Source: Saprospiraceae bacterium
GTDB taxonomy: Bacteria; Bacteroidota; Bacteroidia; Chitinophagales; Saprospiraceae
Length of the DNA stretch: 35,612 nt
Assembly (NCBI GenBank): GCA_021299835.1
Contig: JAJTER010000023.1
Location: forward strand, 1-35,612
Reading direction: 5' to 3'
Position numbers and translations under genes: made by a program. Below are positions 1 through 8,950 of this stretch, piece by piece (the first letter of the stretch is position 1; every line of letters starts with the position of its first letter). The notes beneath the pieces were generated by a model, which was given only the letters and a program-made list of their open reading frames with translations, ran no database searches and had not been told where the DNA came from.

Positions 1-1
1 T

Positions 2-2353
2 TATCCTAATGGTCCTGATTATGCTTTATGGCACAATAAAGCCAGGCAGTTGGATGGTCTTGCCGTCGATTATTCTCCCTCCGATATTGATAAAATACAG
101 AATGGAGACCCTGACGGTATTTTGGGTAACACAGAATGGACGAAACTGATTTTTGAGCCTTTTGCGCCACAATCATATCAAAATCTGAATATTAATGGGG
201 GCAGTAATAAGTTAAAATTCTTTAATAACGTAGCGCGTTTACACCAGGATGGAATTATTAATGGGGTATCTTTTGACAGAATTAACCTAAGGTCCAATGT
301 TGAATATGAGGTGAATACCAATTTTAGCGTTGCTTTAAATATTGCAGGCAGAGTAGAGGAGAGAAAACAGCCGGGAACATCACCAGGTTCTCAAGATATA
401 ACCATTGATAATTATAAGAATGTTATTTTCTATTCCATTTTGGCCAGACCCACCTCCCTACCCAATCTGCCCGATGGCACGCCTCTTGGTTGGGGAAACC
501 CTTTAGTGGCCAGAGATCAGTCGGGATTCTATAACCAAAAACGGAAAATTTTTCAAAGTACTGCTAGTTTTATTTATAAATTACCCGCTATTCCGGGACT
601 TAATTTAAAAGCTAATCTGTCATACGATTACGAAAATGGTTTGACTAAACATTTTCGTACCCCACAAAGATTGGCTACCTGGGAATATGCTAAAAGGGAG
701 CTGGTGTATTTTGACCGTCTGATGTCAAAGGATATTGCAAGTAATAAAAACGAATTATCACAGGGATTTAATGATTACCACAGAATAACCACTCAATTAT
801 CGGCAGATTATCAAAAAACCTGGGGTAAAAGTGTACTCAATGCCTTAGTTCTTTTTGAGGAGCAGAGCACAAAAACTTCTACTTTTGGTGTAAGTGGTCA
901 GGATTTGCCCCTAACGGCTTTACCTGAATTGAATTTCGCTACGGAATATATTACGAATAGTTTGTATGGAAGTAGGGGTCAAAGGGGAACGCGGGGTATT
1001 GTGTCCAGGGTTGGTTATGTGTTGAATGACAAGTACATGGCTGAATTTACAGGAAGGGCTGACTGGTCCTCAAGGTTTGCAAAGGGTAATCGGCTGGGTA
1101 TTTTTCCCGCAGTGTCTTTAGGATGGAACTTAGATAAGGAAAATTTTTTCCAACAACTTTTTCCTGTCGTCTCCAGATTAAAACTTAGGGCATCGGCAGG
1201 CCTTTTAGGAAATGACGATATCGGTGGATTTCGATTCTTAAAGCAATTTAATCTGTCAACGCAACCACAAGTCATTTTCGGAGATAACGCCTATCTTGAC
1301 CTTTTGACGGGCGCTGTTCCAAGCTATGATATTACCTGGGAAAAAACGGTGACTTATAATGGTGGTTTTGAGGCAGAAATTTTAGACGGTCTGTTTTTCT
1401 TTGAATTTGATGCATTTTACAAAGTAACTTCTGATATTCTTCAAAGTGTAGCCGGTATTTTTCCACCGTCCGTTGGAGGTAATTTCCCTTCCGTGGTGAA
1501 TGCGGGTAAAATGGATGCCAGAGGTTTTGAGGCTATAATTACTCACAGCAGGCAAGTAAGGAAAGATTTTAGTTATCAGGTTTCTGGAAATGTGACTTTT
1601 TCACGGAATAAATTTTTGGAAATAGGGGAAAGTCCAAATGTTCCTCCCTGGCAACGAAGAACTGGCCAACCCCTTGGTTCCGTTCTTGGATGGGTTTCGG
1701 ATGGTCTGTTTCAGAATGCAGAAGAAATAGCCACGGCAGCGCTCACCACGTATGAGATAAAACCTGGATTTATTAGATATAAAGATCTGAATGGTGATGG
1801 AGTAATTAATTTTGCAGACAGAACCTGGATAGGCAGAAGCCCCATTCCTGAAGTTATCTTAGGACTAAATCTGAGTGCAAATTATAAGAATTTATCCGTT
1901 AGCGCATTTTTTCAAGGGGCTACCCGAACAGACCTTATGCTTACAGGAGAATATCTTGGTGCTGGATTTTCTGACGGAACTTTTTTTACTCAACCTTTTA
2001 AATGGGGAGCCAACACGCCTTATTTCATATTGGAGAATACCTGGCAAAAAGAGGGCGACCTTACAGAATTTCCCCGTTTGACTACCATAACTCCCTTTAA
2101 TAATAATCTGTCAACGGACTTTTGGAAAAGAGATGCTTCCTATATCAGGTTAAAAACGGTCGAAGTTTCCTATTCCTTTATGCTCAAATCCAGTAAAAAT
2201 GCAGGGCAGAAAAAGATGAGTGTATTCTTTAGTGGAACCAATTTATTTACGCTGAGCAAACTGAAATATATTGATCCTGAGGCTCCTACGGTAAATAATG
2301 GTTTTTATCCGCAGCAGAAAGTGTATAATTTTGGTATTAACATTTCAATTTAA
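2..2353 (+). CDS. SusC/RagA-family TonB-linked outer membrane protein, 5' truncated
   Basis: Outer-membrane TonB-dependent transporter that, with its SusD lipoprotein, imports oligosaccharides or peptides. The reading frame is open from base 2 with no stop, so the gene begins before the window; a TTG at 50 is only an internal codon. About 783 residues are visible. Signal peptide, carboxypeptidase-like domain and most of the plug are missing; what remains is the late plug and the beta-barrel, with the alternating aromatic strands and the aromatic-rich C-terminal strand ending FGINISI that are typical of SusC. The stop overlaps the next ATG by one base (TAATG), indicating translational coupling to the SusD gene. 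The substrate cannot be read from the sequence; the downstream GHL10 lipoprotein is the best clue. The family call is secure; only the start is unknown. Confidence 0.93.
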   Translation, partial: YPNGPDYALWHNKARQLDGLAVDYSPSDIDKIQNGDPDGILGNTEWTKLIFEPFAPQSYQNLNINGGSNKLKFFNNVARLHQDGIINGVSFDRINLRSNVEYEVNTNFSVALNIAGRVEERKQPGTSPGSQDITIDNYKNVIFYSILARPTSLPNLPDGTPLGWGNPLVARDQSGFYNQKRKIFQSTASFIYKLPAIPGLNLKANLSYDYENGLTKHFRTPQRLATWEYAKRELVYFDRLMSKDIASNKNELSQGFNDYHRITTQLSADYQKTWGKSVLNALVLFEEQSTKTSTFGVSGQDLPLTALPELNFATEYITNSLYGSRGQRGTRGIVSRVGYVLNDKYMAEFTGRADWSSRFAKGNRLGIFPAVSLGWNLDKENFFQQLFPVVSRLKLRASAGLLGNDDIGGFRFLKQFNLSTQPQVIFGDNAYLDLLTGAVPSYDITWEKTVTYNGGFEAEILDGLFFFEFDAFYKVTSDILQSVAGIFPPSVGGNFPSVVNAGKMDARGFEAIITHSRQVRKDFSYQVSGNVTFSRNKFLEIGESPNVPPWQRRTGQPLGSVLGWVSDGLFQNAEEIATAALTTYEIKPGFIRYKDLNGDGVINFADRTWIGRSPIPEVILGLNLSANYKNLSVSAFFQGATRTDLMLTGEYLGAGFSDGTFFTQPFKWGANTPYFILENTWQKEGDLTEFPRLTTITPFNNNLSTDFWKRDASYIRLKTVEVSYSFMLKSSKNAGQKKMSVFFSGTNLFTLSKLKYIDPEAPTVNNGFYPQQKVYNFGINISI

Positions 2354-3999
2354 TGGATATGGGAAAGTACGTTATTGTTTTATCGATATTTCTTGTAAGT
2401 TGTTCCAATACCATAGATTTTGTTCCTACAGATAGTTACAATGAAATTGCAGTGTGGGAAAACGAACAAAGTGTCAATCTTTATATCAATTCTTTTTACC
2501 GGATTTTTAACGAATATTTTATATTCGGGAATAAGCCCATTGGTGGTGATGCTACCATGTCAGATGGTTTGACTGATTTGGCAAAATATTCGTCCAATTC
2601 TCCCGGAGAGGGCACGGCCAATCTGATTATGACGCAAGATGGTTATACTTCCGTTGCGGCCAATCATTTCAGTGTATGGGCCAATGCATACGCCTGGAAT
2701 CGACGAATGCTTGAATTTCTGGATGATCTTCAAAAATATAATACCAAATTTTCAGAACCTGTTCGCTTGCGAATGGAGGCAGAAGTCAGATTTTTTAGAG
2801 CTTATATCTTTTTTCTAAATTACCGGAGTCACGGCCCTTTTATCATCAGGCGTTCCCTTAATGACCCTGTGGAAATGGCAATAAATAGTGAAAAGGATTG
2901 CTGGGATTTTATTGAAACAGATTTTGAGTTCGCTGCAGCCCATTTGCCTGCTTCATGGCCGATAAATACGGGTGATGGCAGAGTAACCAAATGGGCAGCG
3001 CTTGCCATGAACGCCCGGGCCATGCTTTATGCCGAAAGATGGCAAAAAGCGGCAGATGCGGCAAAAAAAGTAATCGACGAAGGCGGTTTTGAACTGGAAC
3101 CAAATTTTGCTGACATTTTTTTGAATGATAAAAGAAGGAAAAGTAAAGAGCATATTTTGGTGAAAAAATATCGACACACCAATGGTCTATTTCATGGTTT
3201 GGATGAAACCATTGCTCCAAGTGGTGATATTCAAGGTAAAGGAGGCCGTTTATGCCCTACCCAGGAATTAGTCGATGCCTTCTTTATGGAAAATGGTGCT
3301 GATTTTAATCCTTCTTCTCCTTTTGATTCTACAATGTACCTGCAAAGAGAAAGTAGATTTTATGCGACGATTCTCTATAATGGGGCGCCCTGGAAAGGAA
3401 GGACTGTTCAGACCTGGGAAGGAGAAAATGCTTCCGTTGGAAATGGTTTAGATCGTTTCCTTGCCTACAATAGTTCGCCATACCCGAATACGACCGTTAC
3501 TGGTTACTATTTTAGAAAACTAGGCGATGAATCTAATCTTAATTTTGATCTGGCGTATAGAAAAAGTGATCAGGACTGTATAGAAATAAGATTGGCCGAG
3601 GTTTATCTTATTTTGGCGGAAGCATTCATAAACCTCAATAAAAGGTCGGAAGCTGAACAGTGGATTCTCAAAGTACGCAACCGGTCATTACAAAAGGATG
3701 TGACTACCCTCAAGCCCGATATTAAGGCTGAACTAGTGCGTGAACGTATGGTCGAACTGGCCTTGGAAGGTCATAGGTTCTGGGATTTGCGACGTTGGAA
3801 AATGGCCGCTTCTGTTCTGCATGGTAAAAAGTTTCATGGCGCCAAAATTACGAAACGTGCCAACGGAAAATTAGTATTTGAAAGAGTGGCCGTTGATATC
3901 AATACACGAATTTACCCTGATCGTTTTGATAGGTTTCCTTATCCTATCAATGAATTGAATAATAATTCTAAAATAACAACGCAACCCAATGGCTGGTAA
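2353..3999 (+). CDS. RagB/SusD-family nutrient-binding outer membrane lipoprotein
   Basis: Surface lipoprotein that forms the lid over the SusC barrel and binds the incoming substrate. 548 residues, a normal length. The N-terminus is a lipoprotein signal with lipid cysteine C17 (motif LVSC); M3 is an alternative start. The helical TPR-like N-terminal half is followed by the SusD C-terminal signature, including EVYLILAEAFINLNK and the late GHRFWDLRRWK motif. The start ATG overlaps the SusC stop by one base, and the 3' end overlaps the next lipoprotein gene by 11 bases, so the operon is very compact. Substrate is unknown. Confidence 0.94.
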   Translation: MDMGKYVIVLSIFLVSCSNTIDFVPTDSYNEIAVWENEQSVNLYINSFYRIFNEYFIFGNKPIGGDATMSDGLTDLAKYSSNSPGEGTANLIMTQDGYTSVAANHFSVWANAYAWNRRMLEFLDDLQKYNTKFSEPVRLRMEAEVRFFRAYIFFLNYRSHGPFIIRRSLNDPVEMAINSEKDCWDFIETDFEFAAAHLPASWPINTGDGRVTKWAALAMNARAMLYAERWQKAADAAKKVIDEGGFELEPNFADIFLNDKRRKSKEHILVKKYRHTNGLFHGLDETIAPSGDIQGKGGRLCPTQELVDAFFMENGADFNPSSPFDSTMYLQRESRFYATILYNGAPWKGRTVQTWEGENASVGNGLDRFLAYNSSPYPNTTVTGYYFRKLGDESNLNFDLAYRKSDQDCIEIRLAEVYLILAEAFINLNKRSEAEQWILKVRNRSLQKDVTTLKPDIKAELVRERMVELALEGHRFWDLRRWKMAASVLHGKKFHGAKITKRANGKLVFERVAVDINTRIYPDRFDRFPYPINELNNNSKITTQPNGW

Positions 4000-4360
4000 A
4001 CAATATATTATGGGAATAATGGTGGTAGCTATCTGTTTATTCTTTGGCTGCCAAAAGGAACAGGTCTTTCCGCAAAGTACCAATAATACCCTCTTGAGTA
4101 TTTCCCTCGCTTACTCAAAAGATCCATTAAAAATCTATCCACCAATTGCTAGTGATCTGGTGAAAGGTGAATTGCAATTTAAAATTCCGCCATTGCAAAA
4201 TGCCTCATTCTCCTTGATGCGTGTCAATATTGTGGTGCCTACCTCAGCAATCATAGTACCCGCATTTAAGGGAAATACAGACCTGTCCAAACCCTATCGA
4301 TTTTCTGTCATAGCAGAAAATGGAGATAAGAAAGATTACTTAATCGTTGTTTATAACTAA
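3989..4360 (+). CDS. small lipoprotein with a DUF5018-like Ig module
   Basis: 123-residue predicted lipoprotein, lipid cysteine C21 (motif FFGC). Its ATG lies inside the last codons of susD (11-base overlap); an in-frame ATG at 4010 gives a 116-residue form with the same lipobox and a more typical signal length. After the lipobox there is a single beta-sandwich-like module ending in DKKDYLIVVYN. This resembles the modules in the next two genes, which end in a K-x-Y-x-I/V-x-I/V strand. Such proteins often follow susD in Bacteroidota and are thought to be surface glycan-binding or scaffold proteins. I infer that role; no catalytic residues are evident. It is short enough that it could be the remnant of a longer binding protein. 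Confidence 0.72.
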   Translation: MAGKQYIMGIMVVAICLFFGCQKEQVFPQSTNNTLLSISLAYSKDPLKIYPPIASDLVKGELQFKIPPLQNASFSLMRVNIVVPTSAIIVPAFKGNTDLSKPYRFSVIAENGDKKDYLIVVYN

Positions 4361-4397
4361 CTAAAAACTTGTTTAATCACTCTAAAATTAGTAAAAC

Positions 4398-6131
4398 ATG
4401 TACCATTCATTTTTAATACCAAAGAAAATTAAAAGTCCGGGTTTACTCCTTTTCGGAACCATCTCTTTTATGCTATTTCAAATGTCCTGTAAAAAGGAAG
4501 CAGCGGAGGTGATAGATACCAATCTTTCCAAGTATATCGTAGAGAAGGTTAAAGTGCTCACTACCAAAGGAGAAGATCTGAATGCCCAAACTACTATTAC
4601 CAAATTAAGTGAAGCCGAGTACACGGTAGACGCCATTGTGCCTGATGACGGTAACGACGGCAGAAGATTTAAAGTAGAATTTCAGTACCCTGCAGGGATT
4701 ACCCCCATTTCGGTAACTCCTCTGTTAACAGATTCTATAGACTTTTCTATTGCTAAAACGTTCACTGTTAAATTTACAGAAACTGCAACGCGTAAATATA
4801 CCATTAACATTATAGAACAGGCGCCGCAAGCTCCGGTCATTACAGCTTTTTCTATTACGGGTGCCGAACAAACAGTCATTGAGGAAGATACAAGAAGAAT
4901 CAGTGTCAGAGTACCTCAGGGTTCAAATCTTACCGCCATTACTCCGAAGATTACGTTGACACCTTCTACGGCTGTCATTGTAGGTGGAGAAAAAGCGTTA
5001 GATTTTACGAATCCTCAATCTATAACGGTTAAAAACGGAGGTTCCTCGAAAACTTATTCCATAAAAGTGGAAGACTACGGCTTTACTAAAATCACTAAAC
5101 TTTTAGACCGTTCTCTGGCTTCTTCGTTGAGGCCAGGTGCTTTTGCCACCAAATCAGAAACCTCTATTGCCTTAGATTCTAAAGGAGAATTTGCTTTTGT
5201 AGCTTATGCAGATGGTATAAAAAAATACAATCTGGCCTCTCCCACCTCTGAGCCTACAGATCTGAATGTGGCTTATGCTGATGGTAAAAAGGCAAGTTTT
5301 AAAATACTTCAAAATGTAGGGACGGTTTTACTTGGTTGTAATAATCCCTGGGGTGGAGGAGAAGTAATCGTCAGTGCCTGGCCAACAACAGGACCTTCTG
5401 ACGTTCCTGTGGAGGTCGCGAGAATTCCAGTTCCTACGGGTGGAATTATTCAGAATTTCCACGTGAAACAGGAGGGTAACAATATCATCGCCTATTTTGT
5501 GGACAGAGCACCACTCCGTAAAAGTCCGAAAGAAGATCCGGTTTTATATATTGCTACCATACCCGTTGCTTCCGTTTTGGCCGGTCAGAAGGTGACGGCC
5601 TTTACGTCAAATCAAAAAATAAGTGGATTATTAGCAGCCGGTGCGGGAGATGGTCCCAATATAGAGTTGTTGCCTATACCAAATTCAAATGAGTTCTTCT
5701 ATAATTCAGGAACCTCAGCGCCAACTATTTTGAATAATTCCCTGGCGAGTCCGGCAGCATTTTCAGGAGCTTTGGTCAATGGTTCTTCCGTGGGAATGAA
5801 GGCATTTGAACACAATAGAGGAAAATATGTTATGTGGGGCGTATTTTCCTGGTCAACCAATGCAGCTAATCCGAAAGCCAGCAAATTTGTTCTGCTTGAT
5901 GTTACTAAAAAAGGGTACCGAAGCAGTATTACCGAGATAAATTCGGAATTGGCTAATTCGAAATTTACCCTTTGGAATAATGTGCAGAAAATTGATGTAG
6001 GTCTTGGTGGTATTTCAGGGGAATTAGGTGATTTTTATTGCCAGACTGCCTTCGCAACGACTGCTGCGGGAAAACTTAGATTAGCTTGTATGTCCGCACA
6101 AAACGGATTTGTTGTATATGAAGTTGATTAA
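4398..6131 (+). CDS. lipoprotein with two DUF5018-like Ig modules and a C-terminal propeller-like (DUF4623-like) domain
   Basis: 577-residue lipoprotein with lipid cysteine C31 (motif QMSC). Residues 45-139 form one Ig-like module containing GITPISVTP and ending RKYTINI; residues 147-225 form a second with LTAITPKITLTPS, DFTNPQSITV and KTYSIKVE, which closely match the DUF5018 pattern. Residues about 229-577 are beta-rich with repeated surface-strand patterns and look like the C-terminal domain of SusD-associated proteins annotated DUF4623. That last name is from memory and uncertain. The gene follows the small lipoprotein by 37 bases and probably shares its operon. The likely role is surface glycan binding or substrate presentation next to SusCD; no hydrolase motif was found. 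Confidence 0.68.
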   Translation: MYHSFLIPKKIKSPGLLLFGTISFMLFQMSCKKEAAEVIDTNLSKYIVEKVKVLTTKGEDLNAQTTITKLSEAEYTVDAIVPDDGNDGRRFKVEFQYPAGITPISVTPLLTDSIDFSIAKTFTVKFTETATRKYTINIIEQAPQAPVITAFSITGAEQTVIEEDTRRISVRVPQGSNLTAITPKITLTPSTAVIVGGEKALDFTNPQSITVKNGGSSKTYSIKVEDYGFTKITKLLDRSLASSLRPGAFATKSETSIALDSKGEFAFVAYADGIKKYNLASPTSEPTDLNVAYADGKKASFKILQNVGTVLLGCNNPWGGGEVIVSAWPTTGPSDVPVEVARIPVPTGGIIQNFHVKQEGNNIIAYFVDRAPLRKSPKEDPVLYIATIPVASVLAGQKVTAFTSNQKISGLLAAGAGDGPNIELLPIPNSNEFFYNSGTSAPTILNNSLASPAAFSGALVNGSSVGMKAFEHNRGKYVMWGVFSWSTNAANPKASKFVLLDVTKKGYRSSITEINSELANSKFTLWNNVQKIDVGLGGISGELGDFYCQTAFATTAAGKLRLACMSAQNGFVVYEVD

Positions 6132-6161
6132 CATTTTATTTTTTTAATGAGTGAATTAATA

Positions 6162-6191
6162 GGGTCTTTATCAGTTAGTCGATAAAGACCC
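6162..6191 (+). terminator. perfect 11-bp hairpin between two operon genes
   Basis: GGGTCTTTATC (6162-6172) and GATAAAGACCC (6181-6191) are perfect inverted repeats separated by 8 bases. Only ATTTTC follows, so it is not a strong Rho-independent terminator. It sits between the DUF5018-like gene and the GHL10 gene, which suggests an attenuator, an mRNA-stabilising structure or a weak terminator. Confidence 0.6.
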
Positions 6192-6222
6192 ATTTTCAAA
6201 GGAGTGTAAAAAACAAAATAAC

Positions 6223-7947
6223 GTGAAAGTTTTTCAAATTTTAATTGGATTGGTCTGGTGTTTTTCTACGATGTCTTCGGGGTGTAAAATTGCTGAGTTG
6301 CCTACCGACAATATAGAAAATTTTGAAATCGATAGTATTAAGGTTTTCAGTCCAAATAATGAACCACTTTATGTCAATTATAATATAAATGGGGGTAGAA
6401 TAGATGCGCTCGTTGAAAATGATGGTATAACGGGTAATTTTTTTAATGTTAAGTTCGTTTTTCCTAAAGGTATTACTCCATTGAGTATTACGCCCGATAT
6501 GTCAATACCCATAGATTTTAAAGTCCCTGTCATTGTCGATATTCAATATACTAAGACCATAAAAAAAACATATACTTTTACGCTGAATGAGGAACCGTTA
6601 AATCCTGCTAAGTATATTATTGAACGTGTTGACGTATTGAATGACGATAACTCGGTGTCAAATATAAAACTATCGCAGGCGGGAAATGATTACATTGGCC
6701 TTTCCTACAATCAATCTGCTGGAAAGAGATATAAACTTAAACTTACTTTTCCCTCAAAAATTACGCCACTTTCAATTACTCCTGATCCCAATGCTCTCAC
6801 CGACCTAAGTAAAGAAGTCATTTATACGGTGAAGTATGATGATCAGGTGTCAAAAACGTACTCGGTTAAGATAGGGAATTATAATACCAACACGTTTACG
6901 CGAAAAATAGTGAGAGGAGTTTGGGTAAGTGATGTTGGTAGTGATGTTTTTGCTACAAATGCAAATATTGTAGAATGTGTTAATATATGCAAAGACATTG
7001 GCATTAATACCATTTTTGTGGTCACTTATAATGATGCAAAAACGAAGTACAAAAGCCAGGTGATGAAAGATTATATGGGGGTGGAAATCGATCCGAAATA
7101 TGCAGGACGAGATCCGTTGGCTGAAATGATTGAAGCAGCAAAACCACACGGAATTAAGGTGGTCGCTTGGTTTGAATATGGCTTTGCCTCCGTGTATGGC
7201 GATAATTCCGGAGGTGCCTTAGTGGCAAAATATCCTTCCTGGGCCTCAAGAGATGCAGCAGGAAATATCACAGAGAAGAATAAATTTTATTGGTTGGACG
7301 CCTTCAATCCCGAGGTACAACAGTTTGTCAAAAAACTTATGGTGGAAGTGGTGGAAAAATATCCCGATCTTGCTGGGGTTCAAGGCGATGACAGGCTTCC
7401 TGCTTTGGCTTCCAACGGGGGGTATAATGCTTCTGTCACTGCAAGGTATAAAACAGAAACTGGACGAACAGCTCCTTCTAACTATCTGGACTCGCATTGG
7501 CTTCAATGGCGTGCAGACAAATTATCCGATTTTGGGGAATATATCTTTAAGCACATAAAATCGTTGAAAGGGGAACAGATGGTCTCCTGGTCACCTTCTC
7601 CTTTTAGCTGGTCATTACAAAATTATCTGCAAGATTGGCCGGAATGGTTGAGAAGGGGTATAGTGGATCATGTCCATCCCCAACTATACAGATATAATTT
7701 TAATGATTACAAAGCTTCCTTTGATCAGGCCATGAATAATATGTCGCCGTTCAATGGTAAAGAACTTATTTTTAGCCCCGGAATATTAGTTGGTATCGGG
7801 AGCGGAGATAGTGTCACTCCCGCAATTTTAGACCAGAAATTAGCCTATAACAGACAAAGGGGGATTGAAGGGGAAACGTATTTTTATTACGAACGAATAA
7901 GGAAAAATAAGGGTTTTCAAGAGGTAATTAAAAAATATAATCAATAA
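6223..7947 (+). CDS. lipoprotein with two DUF5018-like modules and a GHL10-type glycoside hydrolase domain
   Basis: 574 residues from a GTG start; this start puts a lipoprotein signal with lipid cysteine C21 (motif SSGC) at the N-terminus. Residues about 35-121 and 130-217 are two Ig-like modules, both with ITPLSITP and ending KTYTFTL or KTYSVKI. Residues 229-574 form a TIM-barrel domain of the GHL10 (PF02638, formerly DUF187) family: RGVWVSDV at its start, the helix-strand stretch GIKVVAWFEYG at 310-320, and an acidic pair D389-D390 on the strand where the family places its catalytic acids. One family member, E. coli DigH, cleaves denuded peptidoglycan glycan strands, so an amino-sugar glycan is one possible target; this is inference. 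It is the only enzyme-like product in the visible part of this SusCD operon. Confidence 0.8.
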   Translation: MKVFQILIGLVWCFSTMSSGCKIAELPTDNIENFEIDSIKVFSPNNEPLYVNYNINGGRIDALVENDGITGNFFNVKFVFPKGITPLSITPDMSIPIDFKVPVIVDIQYTKTIKKTYTFTLNEEPLNPAKYIIERVDVLNDDNSVSNIKLSQAGNDYIGLSYNQSAGKRYKLKLTFPSKITPLSITPDPNALTDLSKEVIYTVKYDDQVSKTYSVKIGNYNTNTFTRKIVRGVWVSDVGSDVFATNANIVECVNICKDIGINTIFVVTYNDAKTKYKSQVMKDYMGVEIDPKYAGRDPLAEMIEAAKPHGIKVVAWFEYGFASVYGDNSGGALVAKYPSWASRDAAGNITEKNKFYWLDAFNPEVQQFVKKLMVEVVEKYPDLAGVQGDDRLPALASNGGYNASVTARYKTETGRTAPSNYLDSHWLQWRADKLSDFGEYIFKHIKSLKGEQMVSWSPSPFSWSLQNYLQDWPEWLRRGIVDHVHPQLYRYNFNDYKASFDQAMNNMSPFNGKELIFSPGILVGIGSGDSVTPAILDQKLAYNRQRGIEGETYFYYERIRKNKGFQEVIKKYNQ

Positions 7948-7959
7948 GAGAGTAATTAT

Positions 7960-8024
7960 AAACGGTTCGGGTATAGTATTTATTTAATTGAATATTAGAT
8001 AAGGAGTATCTGGACCGTTTTTTT
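7960..8024 (+). terminator. Rho-independent terminator closing the first SusCD operon
   Basis: AAACGGTTCGGGTAT (7960-7974) pairs with GTATCTGGACCGTTT (8006-8020) through about 15 pairs including several G-U wobbles, with a long loop, followed by a run of seven Ts ending at 8024. It begins 13 bases after the GHL10 stop. Convergent modC ends at 8113. The rest of this intergenic stretch (8025-8112) shows nothing else that I recognise. Confidence 0.65.
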
Positions 8025-8112
8025 ACCTTCGTTTTTCATCAATAGAGCTATTTTATAAAGAAAGTTTATCAGGTATTCACATTTCTGGTTCTGTTAATTT
8101 TATAATCCAACG

Positions 8113-8943
8113 TCAGAGAAAAATCCCAAAATGTATTTTGTCCCCAATATTTAATTTTTCAAGTTCGGAACTTGGAAAAGGAAATTGGTAGGTTTTGCCA
8201 TCATATAAAAGGGTGACCTGGCTCATTTCAGACACACTCATTTCCTTGGAAATAAGGATACCCTGTACCGACAAATTCTTTTTTTCAATGTAATGGTAGT
8301 CCAAAAGTTTTTCATTTTCAAATTGTAAAAACCGTTGGGCATAAGGTTTAATTTCTGAAATTTGATGGCTAACCACGAAGGTGGTCATCGAATTTTGTTG
8401 GTGTATTTCATAAATAAATGATTGAACTGTCTTTTTTAGCGATTCATCTAAGGCAGAAAAGGGTTCGTCCAACAGTAAAAGAGCCGGTTTTGAAATGAGC
8501 GCTCTGGCAATAGCGACCCGTTGTTGTTGTCCTCCGGAAAGTTGATGAGGGTATCGTGTTAAATAATTATCTAATCCCAGGGTGTCGAGTATGCTTTGCA
8601 AATATTTCTTTTCAACCTTTTTTTTGCAGGCAAAAATTATATTATCTAAGGTATTCATATTTGGAAATAAAGCATAATCTTGAAAAACCATGCCTATATT
8701 TCTTTCCTGAGGAGGAATACATTGTTTGGTTTTGGTGTCATGCCAAACCTGCTCTCCCCAACAAATAGTTCCATTTTGGGGTTGAATAAGACCGCTGATA
8801 AGCCTTAAAAAGGTCGTTTTCCCGCTCCCCGAAATACCTGAAATAGAGACATATTCACCAAGAGGTATTTGCAGATTTGCCTCTATTTTTTGAATTCCCT
8901 GCAAGGTCGAAAAGGAGTGAAAAAGGTCTATAGAAAAATTCAT
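8113..8943 (-). CDS. modC: molybdate ABC transporter ATP-binding protein ModC
   Basis: Cytoplasmic ATPase that powers molybdate import through ModB. From ATG at 8943 it is 276 residues; an in-frame ATG at 8991 would add 16 residues but overlaps modB, and the shorter form begins just before the first beta strand as usual for ABC ATPases and lies 7 bases after the modB stop. Walker A is GISGSGKTT, the ABC signature LSGGQQQRVAIARAL, and Walker B LLLLDEPFSALD, followed by the switch histidine in FVVSHQ. E. coli ModC has about 350 residues with a full C-terminal molybdate-binding (MOP) domain; here only about 60 residues follow the ATPase core, so the regulatory domain is short. The assignment to molybdate rests mainly on ModA and ModB. 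Confidence 0.88.
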   Translation of the reverse strand: MNFSIDLFHSFSTLQGIQKIEANLQIPLGEYVSISGISGSGKTTFLRLISGLIQPQNGTICWGEQVWHDTKTKQCIPPQERNIGMVFQDYALFPNMNTLDNIIFACKKKVEKKYLQSILDTLGLDNYLTRYPHQLSGGQQQRVAIARALISKPALLLLDEPFSALDESLKKTVQSFIYEIHQQNSMTTFVVSHQISEIKPYAQRFLQFENEKLLDYHYIEKKNLSVQGILISKEMSVSEMSQVTLLYDGKTYQFPFPSSELEKLNIGDKIHFGIFL

Positions 8944-8950
8944 TTCCTTA

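Noticed and set aside
50-52. TTG at 50 as the start of the first SusC gene
   Set aside because: The same frame is open to base 2 and the plug and signal peptide are missing, so the gene clearly begins outside the window.
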